A DNA stretch of 64,000 nt from Zhengitettix transpicula. Lineage: Eukaryota; Arthropoda; Insecta; Orthoptera; Tetrigidae. Shown piece by piece: positions 12,135-24,801 of the stretch (the first letter of the stretch is position 1; every line of letters starts with the position of its first letter). The stretch is taken from contig CM073591.1 of NCBI GenBank assembly GCA_037074705.1, forward strand, positions 5,758,087 to 5,822,086, in the 5' to 3' direction. The notes beneath the pieces are model-generated. The model did no database searches and had not been told where the DNA came from. It worked only from the letters and a program-made list of their open reading frames with translations. Position numbers and translations under genes: made by a program.

Positions 12135-15100
12135 ATAATCCCCAAAGATACTCTCAAGAAACCACCGTCCATCTTCATCAATAATACAGAAAATATCAAC
12201 GTAATGCTGCAACCAATGAAATCCATCTGTACTTCACCCTTTACTTACATCACGCTGGATCAAAACCTCAAACTAAAAACTAGCACCAACCCGATTTTAG
12301 AAACGCCACAACCAATCTGCTAAATAGCAACGCCGAATTTTACACTTTTCAAAAAAACCAGAGAGGAACCTCCTCGTAGATTTGACAAGCAAACATTTAA
12401 ACGCCGACCAAAACTTAATCATCTCAGAAATGAGGGAACTGCGATACTCCCCTGCACAACTCCTTCCAGTAAGACACAGCATCACCAAAATTGACCTTCC
12501 CCTATTCTTTCTCGACCCCAAGAACCACACGATGTATTACTATATCATTGTTAAACCTCCCAAACCCAAAAAAAAACATCCCAGTGTCTCTGATGCCAGA
12601 ACTATGGCCATACAATAAAATACTGCTTTAATCCCCTCCGCTGCAATTTGTAAAACACCAGGAACAACAGCACCTCAGCCCACAATTTCTTCCCTCTACA
12701 ACACAAACTACACAAACCAACTCTGGGCCTACATCCTACGCCAATATCGTCAAACAAACTCGCCCCACCTGCACCCATCAAGTCCCGCAACTAAGACATG
12801 CTGACTCGCCTAACCAACATAACCTCCTCTACTCCCTGTGCTCGAAAATAGACAACCTCATCTCAATCGTCACACTTTTAATCCAATTCCTAACCACATT
12901 AATCCCCAAGGTAATGGACACTCAAAAATGACACATACACCCCCACATTACCTTACCATGAGTACTTGGAATGGCCTCTGAGCTACCAATAAATACCCAG
13001 AAATTAACCTTTTCCTACAAAAATACAACATCGATCTCCTGCTATTAACCAAAACCAAACTCATCACTACTCTGCCTTACAACATCTCTTACTATAAAAC
13101 CTACAGAGCCACCATCCCAGATCCTCCAGGAAAGGCTGTTCTGCTATTCTAATCAAAACCTCTATAAACCCTCCCAGATCTGCAACTAACACGAATAACA
13201 CTAACATCCGCATTAGCATCTTCTCATTCCACTCTCCTCCTGCGTCTCTCCCTACATAAGAGGAGGAAATTACAACGCCAAACACCCCAACTTCGGATGC
13301 TGAACTTCCAATACCAGAGGTAAAGACCTCAACCACATCCTCTACAGACTTCATATCAAAATAATACATCCTACCGAAACACCTTACTACCCAGACAGCC
13401 TCAAATCACCAGACATACTAGACTTCTTCACCTGCCACTCAACAACTCAATACCTTTCCAACCCTGAAATACTGCACGAACTCAGTTCCGATCACTTACG
13501 AGTAATAGCACAACCAAACCTATTCCTTCCTCCCAATACCACCAACAGCACATTCACTAACTGAATCCTCTTCTCTCAAATAATATCAAAACTAACAATC
13601 CTCAATATATCCCACTGAAGACGCCCTCCGACATAGGCGCAGCCCTAAATCATCTACAATCTATTATCCTCACCCGTCCCGCTGTAGCCTCCCACAAAAC
13701 AGCACCAAAACCCCACCCAACAATCGCACACAAAAACCAAATTTTAACCTAATCCAAGACAAAAGCTTTGCGAAAACGTTGGTACAATTCCAAAAACCCC
13801 ATAGTCAAACGCCAATACAATGACACGCCCAGAAAACTACAAAAACTACTAAACATTACAACTACCTTCAACAACTCAACTCAGCTGACAAATCACTATG
13901 ACTCATAACTAAATACCTGACCAAAAGGAAAACTGACATCCTTCAGACACAAAAAAGACAACCAAAGGTTCACAACCCCCACACAGAAGGCGAACATATT
14001 CACCCAACTATTGACCAAACTATTCTCCTCTTACACCAATCACAGGCACACCATAGAAAAAAAACTCCATCAGCCCTTACAATTATCACCCTCTCTTAAC
14101 TTTTCAACCCTCCCCAAAACAAAATATTGTAGCGCGATAGTTTTATTATTGATATATATATATATATATTCATTTTAAAATAATTAGATATTAGCAAGGA
14201 TTGAGAGCTTGGTAAGTTTGAATTTGAACATGCGTCGCCGTGACGGGGAGATAATCCCTCCAGTATGGAATTGGACACGTATGATTTGACCCTCGGAAGT
14301 TACCTGGACTGTCACACCGTGGGAAACGTCTCTCAGAAAATCCCAGAAATTTGAGTGAACACGTGACTGCCTGAACCAATGACATTTCTTGGTTAAAAAA
14401 ATCGATCCGAAGATGATCGAGACGATCGATTTTTGACATCCAGCAAGGAGGCAGTAAAAAGAAAGTAGGAACACAGAAGGACAAACCGTCGCCAGCTACG
14501 GACGTGCAGCCCCAACTTGCATTTTCGAAAGGACCCGGAAAGATCGAGAGTGTCACACGATAACGGCCAGACATCAACGAAAGTAACTGCCAAGTAGGTC
14601 AACCCTTGACACGCCTGGAGGAATTACCGTAGACCATGGTTAACTGAGATTAACGGATCAGATTGTTTTGTCAGGCTAACTGAACACTGTATTTTTTAAT
14701 TTTTTGTCCAGGTTCAGATAATTAATTAATAAATTCTGTAAAATATCCTCTTAATTTATCATTTAAAAACCTACCACTACAATCTCAATAATAAAATAAA
14801 AAACTAAGCCTCCCTAGCAGATTGAAAAACAAAGATTCCCCGGGACTTGTCCACGTCACCAACCGCCATCTAAAACTTTTATTAAAACACAATAATGCTG
14901 ATCATCTATATCTTCATTGCCATTCCAAGAACCACCTAGTACCCAACCAAATGGAAACATACCACCATAATCACGTTACCAAAACAAAACTAACCAAAAT
15001 TCATCCCTGAAAATTACCGACAATTAAGTCTCCTTTTTTCAATTTTCAATCTATTTGAAAAATTACTTCCCCGTCATCCAATCAACCAACTCTCCTTCCT

Positions 15101-15565
15101 AGTTCCCGACACACAATGTGGTTTTCGCCCAAAACATTCCTGCTGCTCCCACTCCAACTTCATATACAACACCTTCGAACAAGCAAATCCAGCACCACCA
15201 CTTTTATACACATTGAAACATTTAGACAATATTCATCGCCCTTCCCTTCTCACAAAAATCAAAGATTACCTAAACGACCCCCACTATGGAAAACTACTCA
15301 ACTACCTTTTGAACAGAAACTTCTCCATCAAAATAAATCATCTCAGCACAACCCAATCGCTGCAGGAATCCCCCAAGGAAGCGTTATTGCCCCCTTCCTA
15401 TAGAACATCTTCTCCCACCACATCCCACCACTAGCACAATCTTCTTCGCAGAGGACATCGCCATCTCCTTCCTAACCTCATCTCTCACCTCCAATATCCA
15501 ACCTCATCAGTCAGCCCTAACGCACCTAGATCATTGTTCCAAACAATGGAAAATTAGCATAACTT
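12135..15565 (+). mobile_element. LINE J, copy 2, dead, with an LTR-like insertion
   Basis: This is the duplicate of the LINE at 2194-5412, with the same ORF1 zinc knuckle (C-x2-C-x4-H-x4-C with an internal TGA, about 12580-12625). The endonuclease follows (about 12958-13600), then RT (14822-15560) with AGIPQGSVIAPFL near 15357-15402 and FAED at 15445-15456. It keeps a segment near 13680-13890 that copy 1 has lost. It is interrupted at 14128-14781 by an LTR-like element absent from copy 1. Homology to copy 1 stops near 15560, in the segment after FAED, so the last part of ORF2 is missing here. Confidence 0.85.
14128..14781. mobile_element. Solo LTR-like insertion (TGTAG...CTACA) in LINE J copy 2
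   Basis: Comparing the two LINE J copies gives an unoccupied site: copy 1 runs straight through (about 3980) where copy 2 has about 654 extra bases. The insert starts TGTAG and ends CTACA, which are inverted, with TG...CA termini as in LTRs. Two bases (AT) lie on each side that are not all explained by the unoccupied site. No coding frame of note is present. A solo LTR or a small inverted-terminus element are both possible. Confidence 0.6.
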
Positions 15566-16125
15566 ATAATGTATTAATTTCACTAAATCTAAGAAGAGGA
15601 ATATCCTACATACCAATTACAAAAGTTTTTGCAAAAACGCTATCAGGATTATTTAAGGAAACTTTTATCTTTTATAAATGAAGTCCATAGAGTGCATACA
15701 ATTCCACAGACAGTTTCACAACGCAATCCTCTCAGAGCTGCAGACAATAGGATCCTCCATATATTGTAAATGCAGCCACCAGTGAATCAATCAGTATGGC
15801 CGCCAACATGCAACGTGTTTTGACCGTAGAGACCGGACAGTGATCAAAATAATTATCCAACACCCAGAATTTTGCAGCGTTGAATTATTATTATATGCCT
15901 CTAAATTCTCTAAATCATACTTTGTTTAATATTAAAAACTCTATTCGGCCATAACTTCATCAATAAATCCGCCTTTAAGTTTAAACCCCTCGTTCCAGGT
16001 CTCGCTCATTCGATCGTCTCACTTGATAATGGTACAAAAATCAGGCTCACCACTAGGTGCCACCTGTGAGATTTATCAAACTACATATATATTTATATAT
16101 ACAGAAAGATGGAAATTAAAAAATA
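15566..16125. other. No gene seen; short similarity to 21600-21670
   Basis: About 560 bases without a supported gene. Its first 50 bases resemble 21600-21670 (both contain gtattaattt then tactaaa-like and taccaatt motifs), so it is probably the edge of another repeat. Confidence 0.5.
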
Positions 16126-19100
16126 ATGACAGAATTTCATTACAGTTGAATTTGATTAATAGTGAGATTAATGTTCCTTAGCTTTTCTGCTCCATAGCTG
16201 ATTCTGCGTGGCCAACCTGCGAAGACACGTCCAGGGATAACTGCTGTGTCCTCGGGCGACGAGAGTCTCTGCATCGACGTCAGTTTGGTTGGACTGCGAA
16301 GCCTTCTAAGACTATCTGTAGCTTTGCTGCCCCCAATGGCGAGCGTCCGGTCACCCGTTCTTCAGCAATTTTTTTCTGGGCCACGAGCGACCCCCCTTCA
16401 AAATGAACGTTGTGATGACGTGATTCTCAATGCGACCAATTGCACCCGTTCTGCCGCATCTTCTATATTGACCTGGATCAATCTAATATCTCTGCCCGCA
16501 GTCTGCCGAGTTCCTGTAACACACTTAAAGTTCTGCCATTTGATAATTGTTAATTCCGCTCCTTATGTCTGAGCAGGTAAATGTTGAGCGCCCACACGGT
16601 GATTCTGAGTGGCCACCTTAACCCTCTACAGCCCTCCACACTCACTGAGCATGTCAGCCTCCCAGTCTTCTTTTAAACTAAAATAAAAACATTTCCCAAT
16701 ATATGAATTATCGCAGTACAAGCTAATTAACTGATATGACATAATAAGCAATCTTGGATGATTTTACAGAAACTAAACCTTAAAATTAAGGTAAAATACG
16801 ACCTGATGATTTCTGAGCGCCAATTAGGAGCAATTGATCCAGAAAGCAATCGATGACTTTAGTAGAAAAAAAAGTTCGCAAAAGGACAATAAAAATCAAA
16901 AAAATACACAATCCTTTGTAAAATACTTCTGAATGTCTGGTTGTAGAAAATCGTAAACCGTGAAGTATATTAACAAAATCATGAAACCAAAATAACCAAT
17001 CCAGTGGAAGAACGACTCTGAAGCTTCAAAAGATGACCGCTTGTTATCCCCTTCAGATGGTTCAAAAGTTCTTCTTTCCGACGGGGTCGATGTCTGGTCA
17101 CACTTCAACCAGCAAACACGCAAATGGGCGAAGATGACCGTTACTCAACTTTTGGTACAACCACGCCTATTCACGTCTCTGCCGGAAAACTTCTCAGGTT
17201 TTTCGATGGCAACGTCCGGACACTATAAATCCTTTCTTAATATTCGTATTAAGGTGACCATTCTCCTCATGGTGGCATAGAACAATGGCTCTGAATTCAT
17301 GATAACACGAGACTTGATGTTTTGCTTCTTAACAATTTATGTACAAAATCTGGTAGTTAAGAGGGTTATAATTGAACAGTGACACATTTTCTCATATTAC
17401 GAATTTCTTCCACACCACTGGGTGAAGGTGGAGGCCCTTTGAACCAGGTGCTGCCGCCGACATCGTACCCATTAAGATCTTGATCTTCAAAGCCGCTCTC
17501 GTCCAGTTCCATCCCCGTATTCCAGCGACTGTCGTAGTTTTCCGACATGTCCAGGTTTGAGGATTGGCTGCAGTTTTACGACTTGCCCAGGTCGGGGCTG
17601 AATATGTTTAATATTCGGTTGTTTCAGGTTCTCACCTATTTGAGGTGGCGCGTCGACGTTCGAGAAAGGGTTCCCGTAGTTTAGGCAAGTGGGAGGTTTA
17701 AAGTCGCATTTGGCTCAAGTCTCCTCCTATTCGGCAGCTTTAATTCTTATCGGATACTTTGTTTTGTACTACGTCACGAATTGGAATGCATTAACAAGGG
17801 GACTGGGAGCAACTTTCGTCGTTTCGAAATCCTGATCATAGAAATGGAATTGAGTTTTGTGCGTTATTCTACTCCTTTACTCCGTGTTTTGAGGATGGAT
17901 TTAGGTGGATTTGCGCTTTTTGGGCAAAGGATTCCGAACATAGCCGCAAAGTCGGGTTCATGGAGGTTGATGGTTTGGGATGTGGATCATGTTAAGTAAT
18001 GTCAGCTTCACTCACGGTTATTTCCGCAGTCTCGCCATCGCCTGTCGTGGCCTCAGGAATCTTCACCACTGCATCCAGCTGCAGCCTTCAGCAGTGACCA
18101 GCTGCTCCAACGTGGTCGGTCTCCAGCTGTAAACATTGAAAGTTCATAAAGAATGTATCATTTTGGTGCGACGTACAGTAAACCTTAAGCCTAATTATCA
18201 ATATCTATGATTTTCCTCACACCTGAAACAAGTATTACTAAAAAATAACACAATTACAAGTGTAACACTTATTATATCAAAGTATTTGCTCTCGAATCTC
18301 AGTACTTTGGGGTCAATAAGTAGATTTCTTTAAAATTATTTGTATATTTTTAGTATTCATACATAATGACGTAATCCTCGTGGCTAGAGACAGCCTGGGG
18401 ACAATGAGCGTCCGCTGGTCTCTTATGATCAAATAAGTACAGGAAAAATAATCAATTACAAGACAATTGCACAGCGTTCACGAACCAATTAGCACAATTT
18501 ATGAATCGTCGAGGCAAAGGTTTATATGATACAAATAAATACAGTTTAAATAAGAGGCAAATCACAATCAATGTTCACTCAGAGAGTTACGCTGCTTATC
18601 TGCATTAAAGAAAAATTCTCTTAGGGTTTTCTTTTCATCTTTAGAGTTTGAGGAAGATACACAATCAACATTCATTCACGAGGTTATGTCAATCTACGTA
18701 AAATACGATTATTTCAAAACAGAAGTTTGCACTATTTCGTATCTATGTAGATATTTAGGAGACCTTCTTTGCCCTGTCATGAGTTTAGTTACATGATAAT
18801 CGATTTAATCTTGGTCCACCAGTGTGCGAGAAATTTTCCGCCTTCTCACTCGCCTTTACGAGGTGACGCTTATTTGTTAGTTTATCATCCAGTTCAACCC
18901 TCAGATAGATTGACGAGATGTCAATTACTAGGCTGACCTGCTCAAGATGACCTCTGCTTCCTGTAAGCTGGAGGCCTACGGACAACATCCATTACTATTT
19001 CGTCAAAAATCTTCGAGACGACAGCAACAGACGAAGACGCAATAAAACAAGAAGAAACCAACAGCCCTCACCGATTCACCCAACTTACTGCTCAGTGCAT

Positions 19101-19690
19101 CAGTGATTTAAATACACAACATTTTTTGAGAACAAGAAATTCCACCATCTGCAAGAATCACAAAGCAGAAGACAAGTGCCACCTGCAACTTCAGTCACTG
19201 ACAATAGCATTTCCCCATTTACCTCCCCAAATAGATTTCACTTTTACTGGGACACCACTAGAGGAATACGACCATGTTTTGTTGCGATGTTGAACAACGC
19301 AGAGTGTGACGAAGGTTCTCTTCCGGCAGTCAGACGAATGGGAGTCAATGCTGATCCTCAACTTCCGGTACAGAATCTCCCACTCATCTGTCCACTGGAA
19401 GAACGACTCAGGTACATCAAAAGACGTCCTCTGGTTATCTTCTTCGCGTGGTTGCAGAGTTCTTTCTACCGACGATGTCGATGTCTGGTCACAGTTAAAC
19501 GTTTTTTAATATTCAGCTCAAGGACGTCCATTCCTCGTACCGTCACAAGAAACAACCGCTCTATAATTCCTGATCACATGTGAGGTGATGTATTTAATAT
19601 GAGTCACTTTGTCATGTTCAGATTTTGTTGGAGTAATTTTCCAACATCTGCGTTCAAACTGGGTATCTGTCCATGGCTCTAGGCGTAGCA
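16126..19690. repeat. Repeated unit U, copy 3, with its left-hand block
   Basis: The segment 16126-17100 matches 21987-23480, and 17100-19690 matches unit U copies 1 and 2. This copy lacks LINE J: it runs into an LTR-like element at 19705 close to the position where LINE J starts in copies 1 and 2. It includes the minus-strand MSENYD frame (17366-17548) and the conserved 67-codon frame (18785-18988). The 16126-17100 block supplies the empty site for an S element found at 22410. Confidence 0.7.
17366..17548 (-). pseudogene. Acidic unit-U reading frame (MSENYD type), second copy
   Basis: A 60-codon frame begins MSENYDSRWNTGMELDESGF, continues EDQDLNGYDVGGSTWFKGPP, and ends about 20 codons later. 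It matches the frame at 9701-9946 over the first 37 residues with conservative differences such as E/D and L/V. Downstream on the minus strand (17260-16980) are degenerate blocks that also occur at 23400-23850 and 39780-40260. If these were once exons, this would be the first. There is no recognised domain, and the frame ends without a clear splice donor. Confidence 0.4.
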
Positions 19691-19719
19691 ATATATATAT
19701 ATATTGTAATGCCTTGAAG

Positions 19720-19985
19720 GAAAGGCATTGGTTCGGATTAATGGTCTTGGCCGTCACAGGAAGTGGCAATGTGTACTTAGGATTTGTAAGGCAGGGCAAG
19801 ACACACGCGCGGGTGGCCTGTCGAAGATAAATCTGTTAAGGCAGGCATTGTCTCAGATTAATGGCCTGTGCAGTTCACTTGTTGACTTCGGTTCGGGATG
19901 GACGAGTCAGGGCAAGGCACATGTGCGGGGGCCTGTCACAAAATTAATCTGTTAAGCCATGCGCATTGTTTTGGATTATGGCCTG
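19720..19985 (+). repeat. About 120 bp direct repeat inside T1
   Basis: The phrase gcattggttcggattaatgg near 19725 recurs in changed form near 19845 and 19964. The segment between (gggcaagacacacgcg / gggcaaggcacatgtg) also recurs. Repeats just upstream of an LTR promoter often act as enhancers; that role is inference here. Confidence 0.7.
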
Positions 19986-20291
19986 GACAGTGGATACGAC
20001 ATTCTGTAATGTGTTTATTTAGTTCTTGGGGGCGCTGGTCGTGTGAGAAGACAAGTCCAGAGGAATTGAGGGTGCAGATTGGGCGGACTGGAGAATTTAG
20101 AAACGCGCACGTGTGAGTGAGGGAAGAAGACAAGTGCTAAGTAATTACGGGTCCTGTCTCGATGTGACATGACAGAGGAGCTAGCAATTTGCTAAGGAAC
20201 TGCAGCTGCATCACGTAAATCTCCGAAGGAAACTGTCAACGGGCAGTCGCGACGTAGTTTTGGGAACAAAGGAAAAGAGAAGGGTCGGTGA

Positions 20292-20299
20292 TATAAAAA
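20292..20299 (+). promoter_or_regulatory. TATA box of T1
   Basis: The sequence tataaaaa lies about 590 bases into the element, downstream of the 120 bp repeats and upstream of the polyadenylation-like signals. This is the expected order for an LTR promoter. Confidence 0.45.
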
Positions 20300-21677
20300 G
20301 AGAAGAGAATATTTTGGGAAGTTAGTTGAGTGGAGTTGAGTGTGAGAGCTAGGAGGTGGAGTCAGAGCGGAGGGGCAGCTGTGAGAAATTATGCAGACTG
20401 CGAGAGAAATAGAAAATTTATGTCAACGATAAACATTTTTGTATGCAGAAGTTCAATCTGTAGTAATATCAAAATTTGACCACTGTCTTGGATGGTAGGA
20501 GACCAGGACACAGCATCCACGAGCAGGTGGGGTGTCCTTCACCGAGTATGCAGAATCAGCTATCGTCGAGCCAATAATATGTGCTAGAGTCAGTGTTGTA
20601 TATAAAGTGTGTGTGTAATGAACGAGCCAAATGATCCTGAGTAATCGTAAGTTGAAATTTCATGGTATTAACATGTGTAAACGGAATTAAAAGATACAGT
20701 CAGATATCGTTCTCTTCCTTTTGTTAATAAAATAAACTCTTTTAAATTTAGAATCAATCTGTAGAATAAGTTCGTTCATAAGTTTCGTCGATGTCTAGAC
20801 GATTAAATATTTCAGTTTAATTTAAAGATAAATGTTGGGTTCTTTGATTATTTAAGTGTCTGTCCGTTATCAAACCCAGTAAAGACCCATGAGAGAAAGA
20901 GATATGTTTTTTTATTAAATTGTATAACTGTCAAGATTTGATACATAATTTTTTGTTGTTTATAAACATGAATCTTTTTATTTTGACGCCCGGTTGATTA
21001 TTACAATATATAAATATAAATAGTTCATTTATTACGATTTTATACTTGATATGTTTTAATATGTGTTTGAATAATATCAATCCCTTTGCGCCCATCACAA
21101 CAATTATAAAGTCTATGTTGCAAGTAGCATGAAAATTAAAAAGTTAATAAAGTTATTGAAGTGTTTGCAGTTAGAATTTTGAATTATTTCGTTACCCAAA
21201 CTAAATTCCAACTAGATTCAGTTGTTGTTGTAATGTCGATTATTTAATCCTATGACCAAATGTCTTTATTATAGTCGTATTAACTTTTGTTGTTATGGTC
21301 AAAAACGTTGACAATTGAATGGATTTATTAAATTATGCATTTATTTTTTGTTCATTAATTGTATTTGAAGATTGCAAACCAAAGCTGAAAGAATTACAAG
21401 TAAATGAACGAGAACAGGAGATCAAGCAGCAGGTAAATGACTAAACCACGAACTGCATCTCTGTGCAAGGGAGAGGGAGAGAAACCAACCTGTATACTGT
21501 GAGGACTTTGAGGAAGGAAGTTTTAAAATGAACTATGGTGGCATCCCTGACTGTAGCTACGGCGTTTGAATTAGCAAAGTGTAGTGGGGTGACCGTGTTA
21601 TAAATTTTACATATGTATTAATTTTACTAAACCTAATAATAATATTCTACGTACCAATTTCTACGATTCGAAAGTTT

Positions 21678-21965
21678 TATATATATATATATATATATAT
21701 TAGTGAATAACATGGGTAAGTGGCCGCTTTTGTGTCCAAGGACCTGAGAAGGAATAAATTAAACGGCCACGTGTGCCTGCCCGAGAGGCCCCAAGAAGCC
21801 GCAGGTACGCATTCCTTTTTTTTAGTTTAGGGGAGGGGGTGCGGAGTAACAATATATAAACCGCACCCGGGTCAAAGTGGACAGACGCAGGCAGAGAGAC
21901 AGAGAGAGGACTGAAAGTGGAAGAAAAAATTTTAATGTATTTTTATAAATATGTAATAAAGTTTT
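21678..21965 (+). promoter_or_regulatory. (AT)n run followed by an LTR-like promoter segment
   Basis: An (AT)n run at about 21678-21700 is followed by a GC-richer stretch with tatataaa at 21853-21860 and repeated taataaag signals near 21955-21983. The order resembles a short LTR or promoter. Its ends are not resolved and no product is seen. Confidence 0.35.
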
Positions 21966-21986
21966 TTATAGTAATAAAGTCAAATG

Positions 21987-23850
21987 CCAGAATTTCATTA
22001 CAGTTGAATTTTATTAATAGTGAGTTTAATGTTCCTTATCTTTTCTGCGTGGTGATGGAGGTGCTCCTTAGCTGATTCTGCGTGGCCAACCTGCGAAGAC
22101 ACGTCCAGGGATAACTGCTGTGCCCTCGGACGACGAGAGTCTCTGCATCGACGTCAGTTTGGTTGGACTGCGAAGTCTTCTAGGACCAGCAATGGCGTCG
22201 AATTTCTATCTGTAGATTTCCTGCCCCCAAAAGCAAGTCCGGTCACCCGTTCTTCAGCAATTTTTTCTGGGCCCCGAGCATCAATGCGACCAATTGCAGG
22301 CGTTCTGCCGAATCTTCTATATTGACCTTGATCAATGTAATATCTCTGCCCGCAGTCTGCCGAGTTCCTGTAACACACTTAAAGTTCTGCCATTTGATAA
22401 TTGTTAATTACTGGAGGCAGGGAAGTAAGCCTGCGCAGGTGAACTTTCCCAGAGAGCTCTGGCGGGGGCTACCTTTGGGTATGCTCTCACATCTCTCTGT
22501 TTTTTTTGAACTAATGTTCCCACATGCCGAGGCACCTCGGTCTGTTTTGAGAGGTGTATGTTCCGGGGTCGCAGACCTTGGGCATACGGCAAGAGTTGTC
22601 CGCTATTCCTATTGGAATAGTCGGCCAGCTGCCTCCTAAAGTGGTCGACGCACGGAGAAGGGAATGCTGCGTCCCCACAGCAAACTCCTCTCCCGCTATC
22701 GGAAGGGCGTGGGGACAATTACCCAATGCCCGACCTACCCGATGCAGGTTTTTCTAGGGTTTTCCCTGCATTTCTTTAGGCGAATGCCGGGTAGGATCCT
22801 TAAACCATAGCCCGGGGGCCCTAGTTAACCCTTGGCTACCTTCCTCTACCCTTCCGCATCCCCCCTTTTCAATCCCTTCCTATGCTATTAAAGGGGAGTT
22901 GCCCAATGTGGATCACCCTCATGTAGCCTGTTGCCCTAAAAATAAAATAATAAAATAATTGTTAATTCCGCTCGTTATCTCTGAGCAGGTAAATGTTGAG
23001 CGCCTACACGGTGACTCTGAGTGGCCAACTTAACCCTCTACACCCCTCCACACTCACTGAGCATGTCAGCCTCATCATTTGTCTTTTTCTTTTAAACTAA
23101 AATACAAACATTTCCCAACATAGCAATTATCGCAGTACAAGCTAATTAACTGATATGGCATAATATGACATAATAAGCAATCTTAGATGATTTTACAGAA
23201 ACTAAACCTTAAAATTAAGTTAAAATACGACCTGATGAATTCTGTGAGGCAATTAGGAGCAATCGATCCAGAAAGCAATCGATGAATTTAATAGAAACAA
23301 ACGGTCGCAGAAAAAAAACACAATCCTTTGTAAATTACTTCTGAATGTCTGGTTATAGGAAATCGTAAACCGTGAAGTATATTAACACAATCATGACATC
23401 CTTTTCACCAATCCAGTGGAAGAACGACTCTAAAGTTCAAAAGATGACCGCTTGTTATCCCCTTCAGATGGTTCAAAGTTCTTCTTTCCGACGGGGTCGA
23501 TGTCTGGTCACACTTCAACCAGCAGACAGGCAAATAGGCTCTTGTAACAATCCTCAACATTTGGTACAAGACGCCTATTCACGCCTCTACCGGATAAACT
23601 ACTCAGGTGCTTCAGGTCTTTGAAGAGTTCTTCCTTCCGATGATAACAATGTCCGGACACTAATCTTTTCTCAATATTCCTCTTACGACGCCCATTCTCC
23701 ACTTGAGTGCATGCAACAATGCTACTGAATTCCTGGTCACACGTGACGTGATGTTTCAGGTTGTTAACAATAGATGTAAATATCCGGACATGAATCTGAT
23801 ATTTAATATGGTTATGGTTTAACGGTGACTCTTTTTCTGACTCACTGATC
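21987..23850. repeat. Partial unit U (left block), copy at 21987
   Basis: Matches 16126-17100 in its first part and 39780-40260 in its last part. It contains an S element at 22410-22954. The end (23508-23852) has a 114-codon minus-strand frame with CDQEFSSIVACTQVENGRRK and SGHCYHRKEELFKDLKHLSS, versions of the degenerate repeats seen throughout unit U. It lacks the MSENYD frame. Unknown function; probably a decayed copy. Confidence 0.6.
22410..22954 (+). mobile_element. S element 1 (short retroelement), longest copy in the window
   Basis: Flanked by a perfect 13 bp target-site duplication, ataattgttaatt, at 22397-22409 and 22955-22967. The paralogous empty site is present near 16540-16554, where the sequence runs straight through. 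It ends in an A-rich tail (about 22938-22954), which sets the plus orientation. The 5' head has the palindrome cctgcgcagg. The core contains a frame reading LSAIPIGIVGQLPPK in most copies. I see no tRNA-like A and B boxes. Duplication, A tail and 5' truncation of other copies indicate LINE-dependent retrotransposition. Confidence 0.85.
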
Positions 23851-23859
23851 AAAAAAAGA

Positions 23860-24800
23860 CGAAAATTTAATTATCTTATCAAACATTAAAATATTGATTT
23901 TCTACTTATTTCATTGAATCAACTGAACTGAAATGTATTTATTTCAAATGCCTTTCCCACCACAGCAGATCTTCCTGAGCCGTTTACTAATAGGCCTTCA
24001 GGGCACGTCCTAAGTTTGCAGACGTCGAGGAAACTGTTGAAAGCAAATACCAGTTCTTCGTTAACACGAGAAGATTTCCACATCCTAAAATTTCCTTTCC
24101 CAAGCACCGCCTTCTAAAGGGGCCACATTAGTTGTTCCACGGGATCAGGAGTCATGATTGGCTGTTATTTGCGTTTCAATGAAAACATTCCACATAGAAA
24201 ATAATTCAAACTCTAAATCTGCGCACATTTCAAGGAAGCAAGAGCTGCAATTGGCTGATATTTCTGTGAAGCAACCCCACCCACTCTAATGCCAATACGC
24301 TGGGAAGCAGATGCAGAACTAAGTAGGACGCATCTGGTTACCATCGAATAATTTACAGAAACTTTTGTGGACCCTTTCACAGACGGTTACATAGTAGCAT
24401 TTTGTGCCATCAAACCACAGTTTTACCACTTTTTTTAATATTTCTTTTTTCAGATTTTATTTTCTACAAACATCCAACATTATTACCAGCAAGCTGTCGT
24501 TTCCTTGCAAGCAGCACAACCATTTCTTATATTTTTATCTCTTTCTTTCAGGGTTTGTTGTCTTTTTGTCTCCAAGTGTTACGAGTTTTTCCTCCACTAC
24601 AAAACTAGGTTTTAGTAAGCCATAGTTCACATTCCTTCATCCTCAACTATTTATCAACTAAACAAAATTAAAATCTTTGTTTTCACATCACATGAATTAT
24701 AAATTATGAAATATTTCAAATAATCGTCAGTATTTTTAGTTTATTTTTCTGTAACGACATTTCCTTAGGCACTAAACAGTTGTACAGGTGAAACATATAT
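23860..24800. other. No gene seen
   Basis: AT-rich sequence with only short open frames; the frame at 24402-24608 is low-complexity Phe/Ser/Leu and is not supported as coding. Confidence 0.5.
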
Positions 24801-24801
24801 A

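Larger units (their letters stand above)
19705..21005 (+). mobile_element. Solo LTR-like element T1 (TGTAAT...ATTACA)
   Basis: Begins TGTAATGCC and ends TTATTACA, flanked by ATAT on both sides. The flanks belong to unit U: the right flank (21006-21080) resembles 40310-40390. LTR-like signals include a TATA box at about 20292-20299, AATAAA-type signals near 20730, and a 3' motif (caaacccag then aagaccc) shared with the other T elements. The first 280 bases carry about 2.3 copies of a roughly 120 bp direct repeat. There is no gag or pol, so it is probably a solo LTR; orientation is inferred from the TATA box. Confidence 0.65.

Noticed and set aside
22410..22480. tRNA-derived head for the S family
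   Set aside because: No credible A box or B box at normal spacing and no cloverleaf.
22404..22757. Overlapping frames on both strands of S element 1
   Set aside because: Mutually exclusive frames in a high-copy noncoding-looking retroelement; only the recurrent one is mentioned as a finding.
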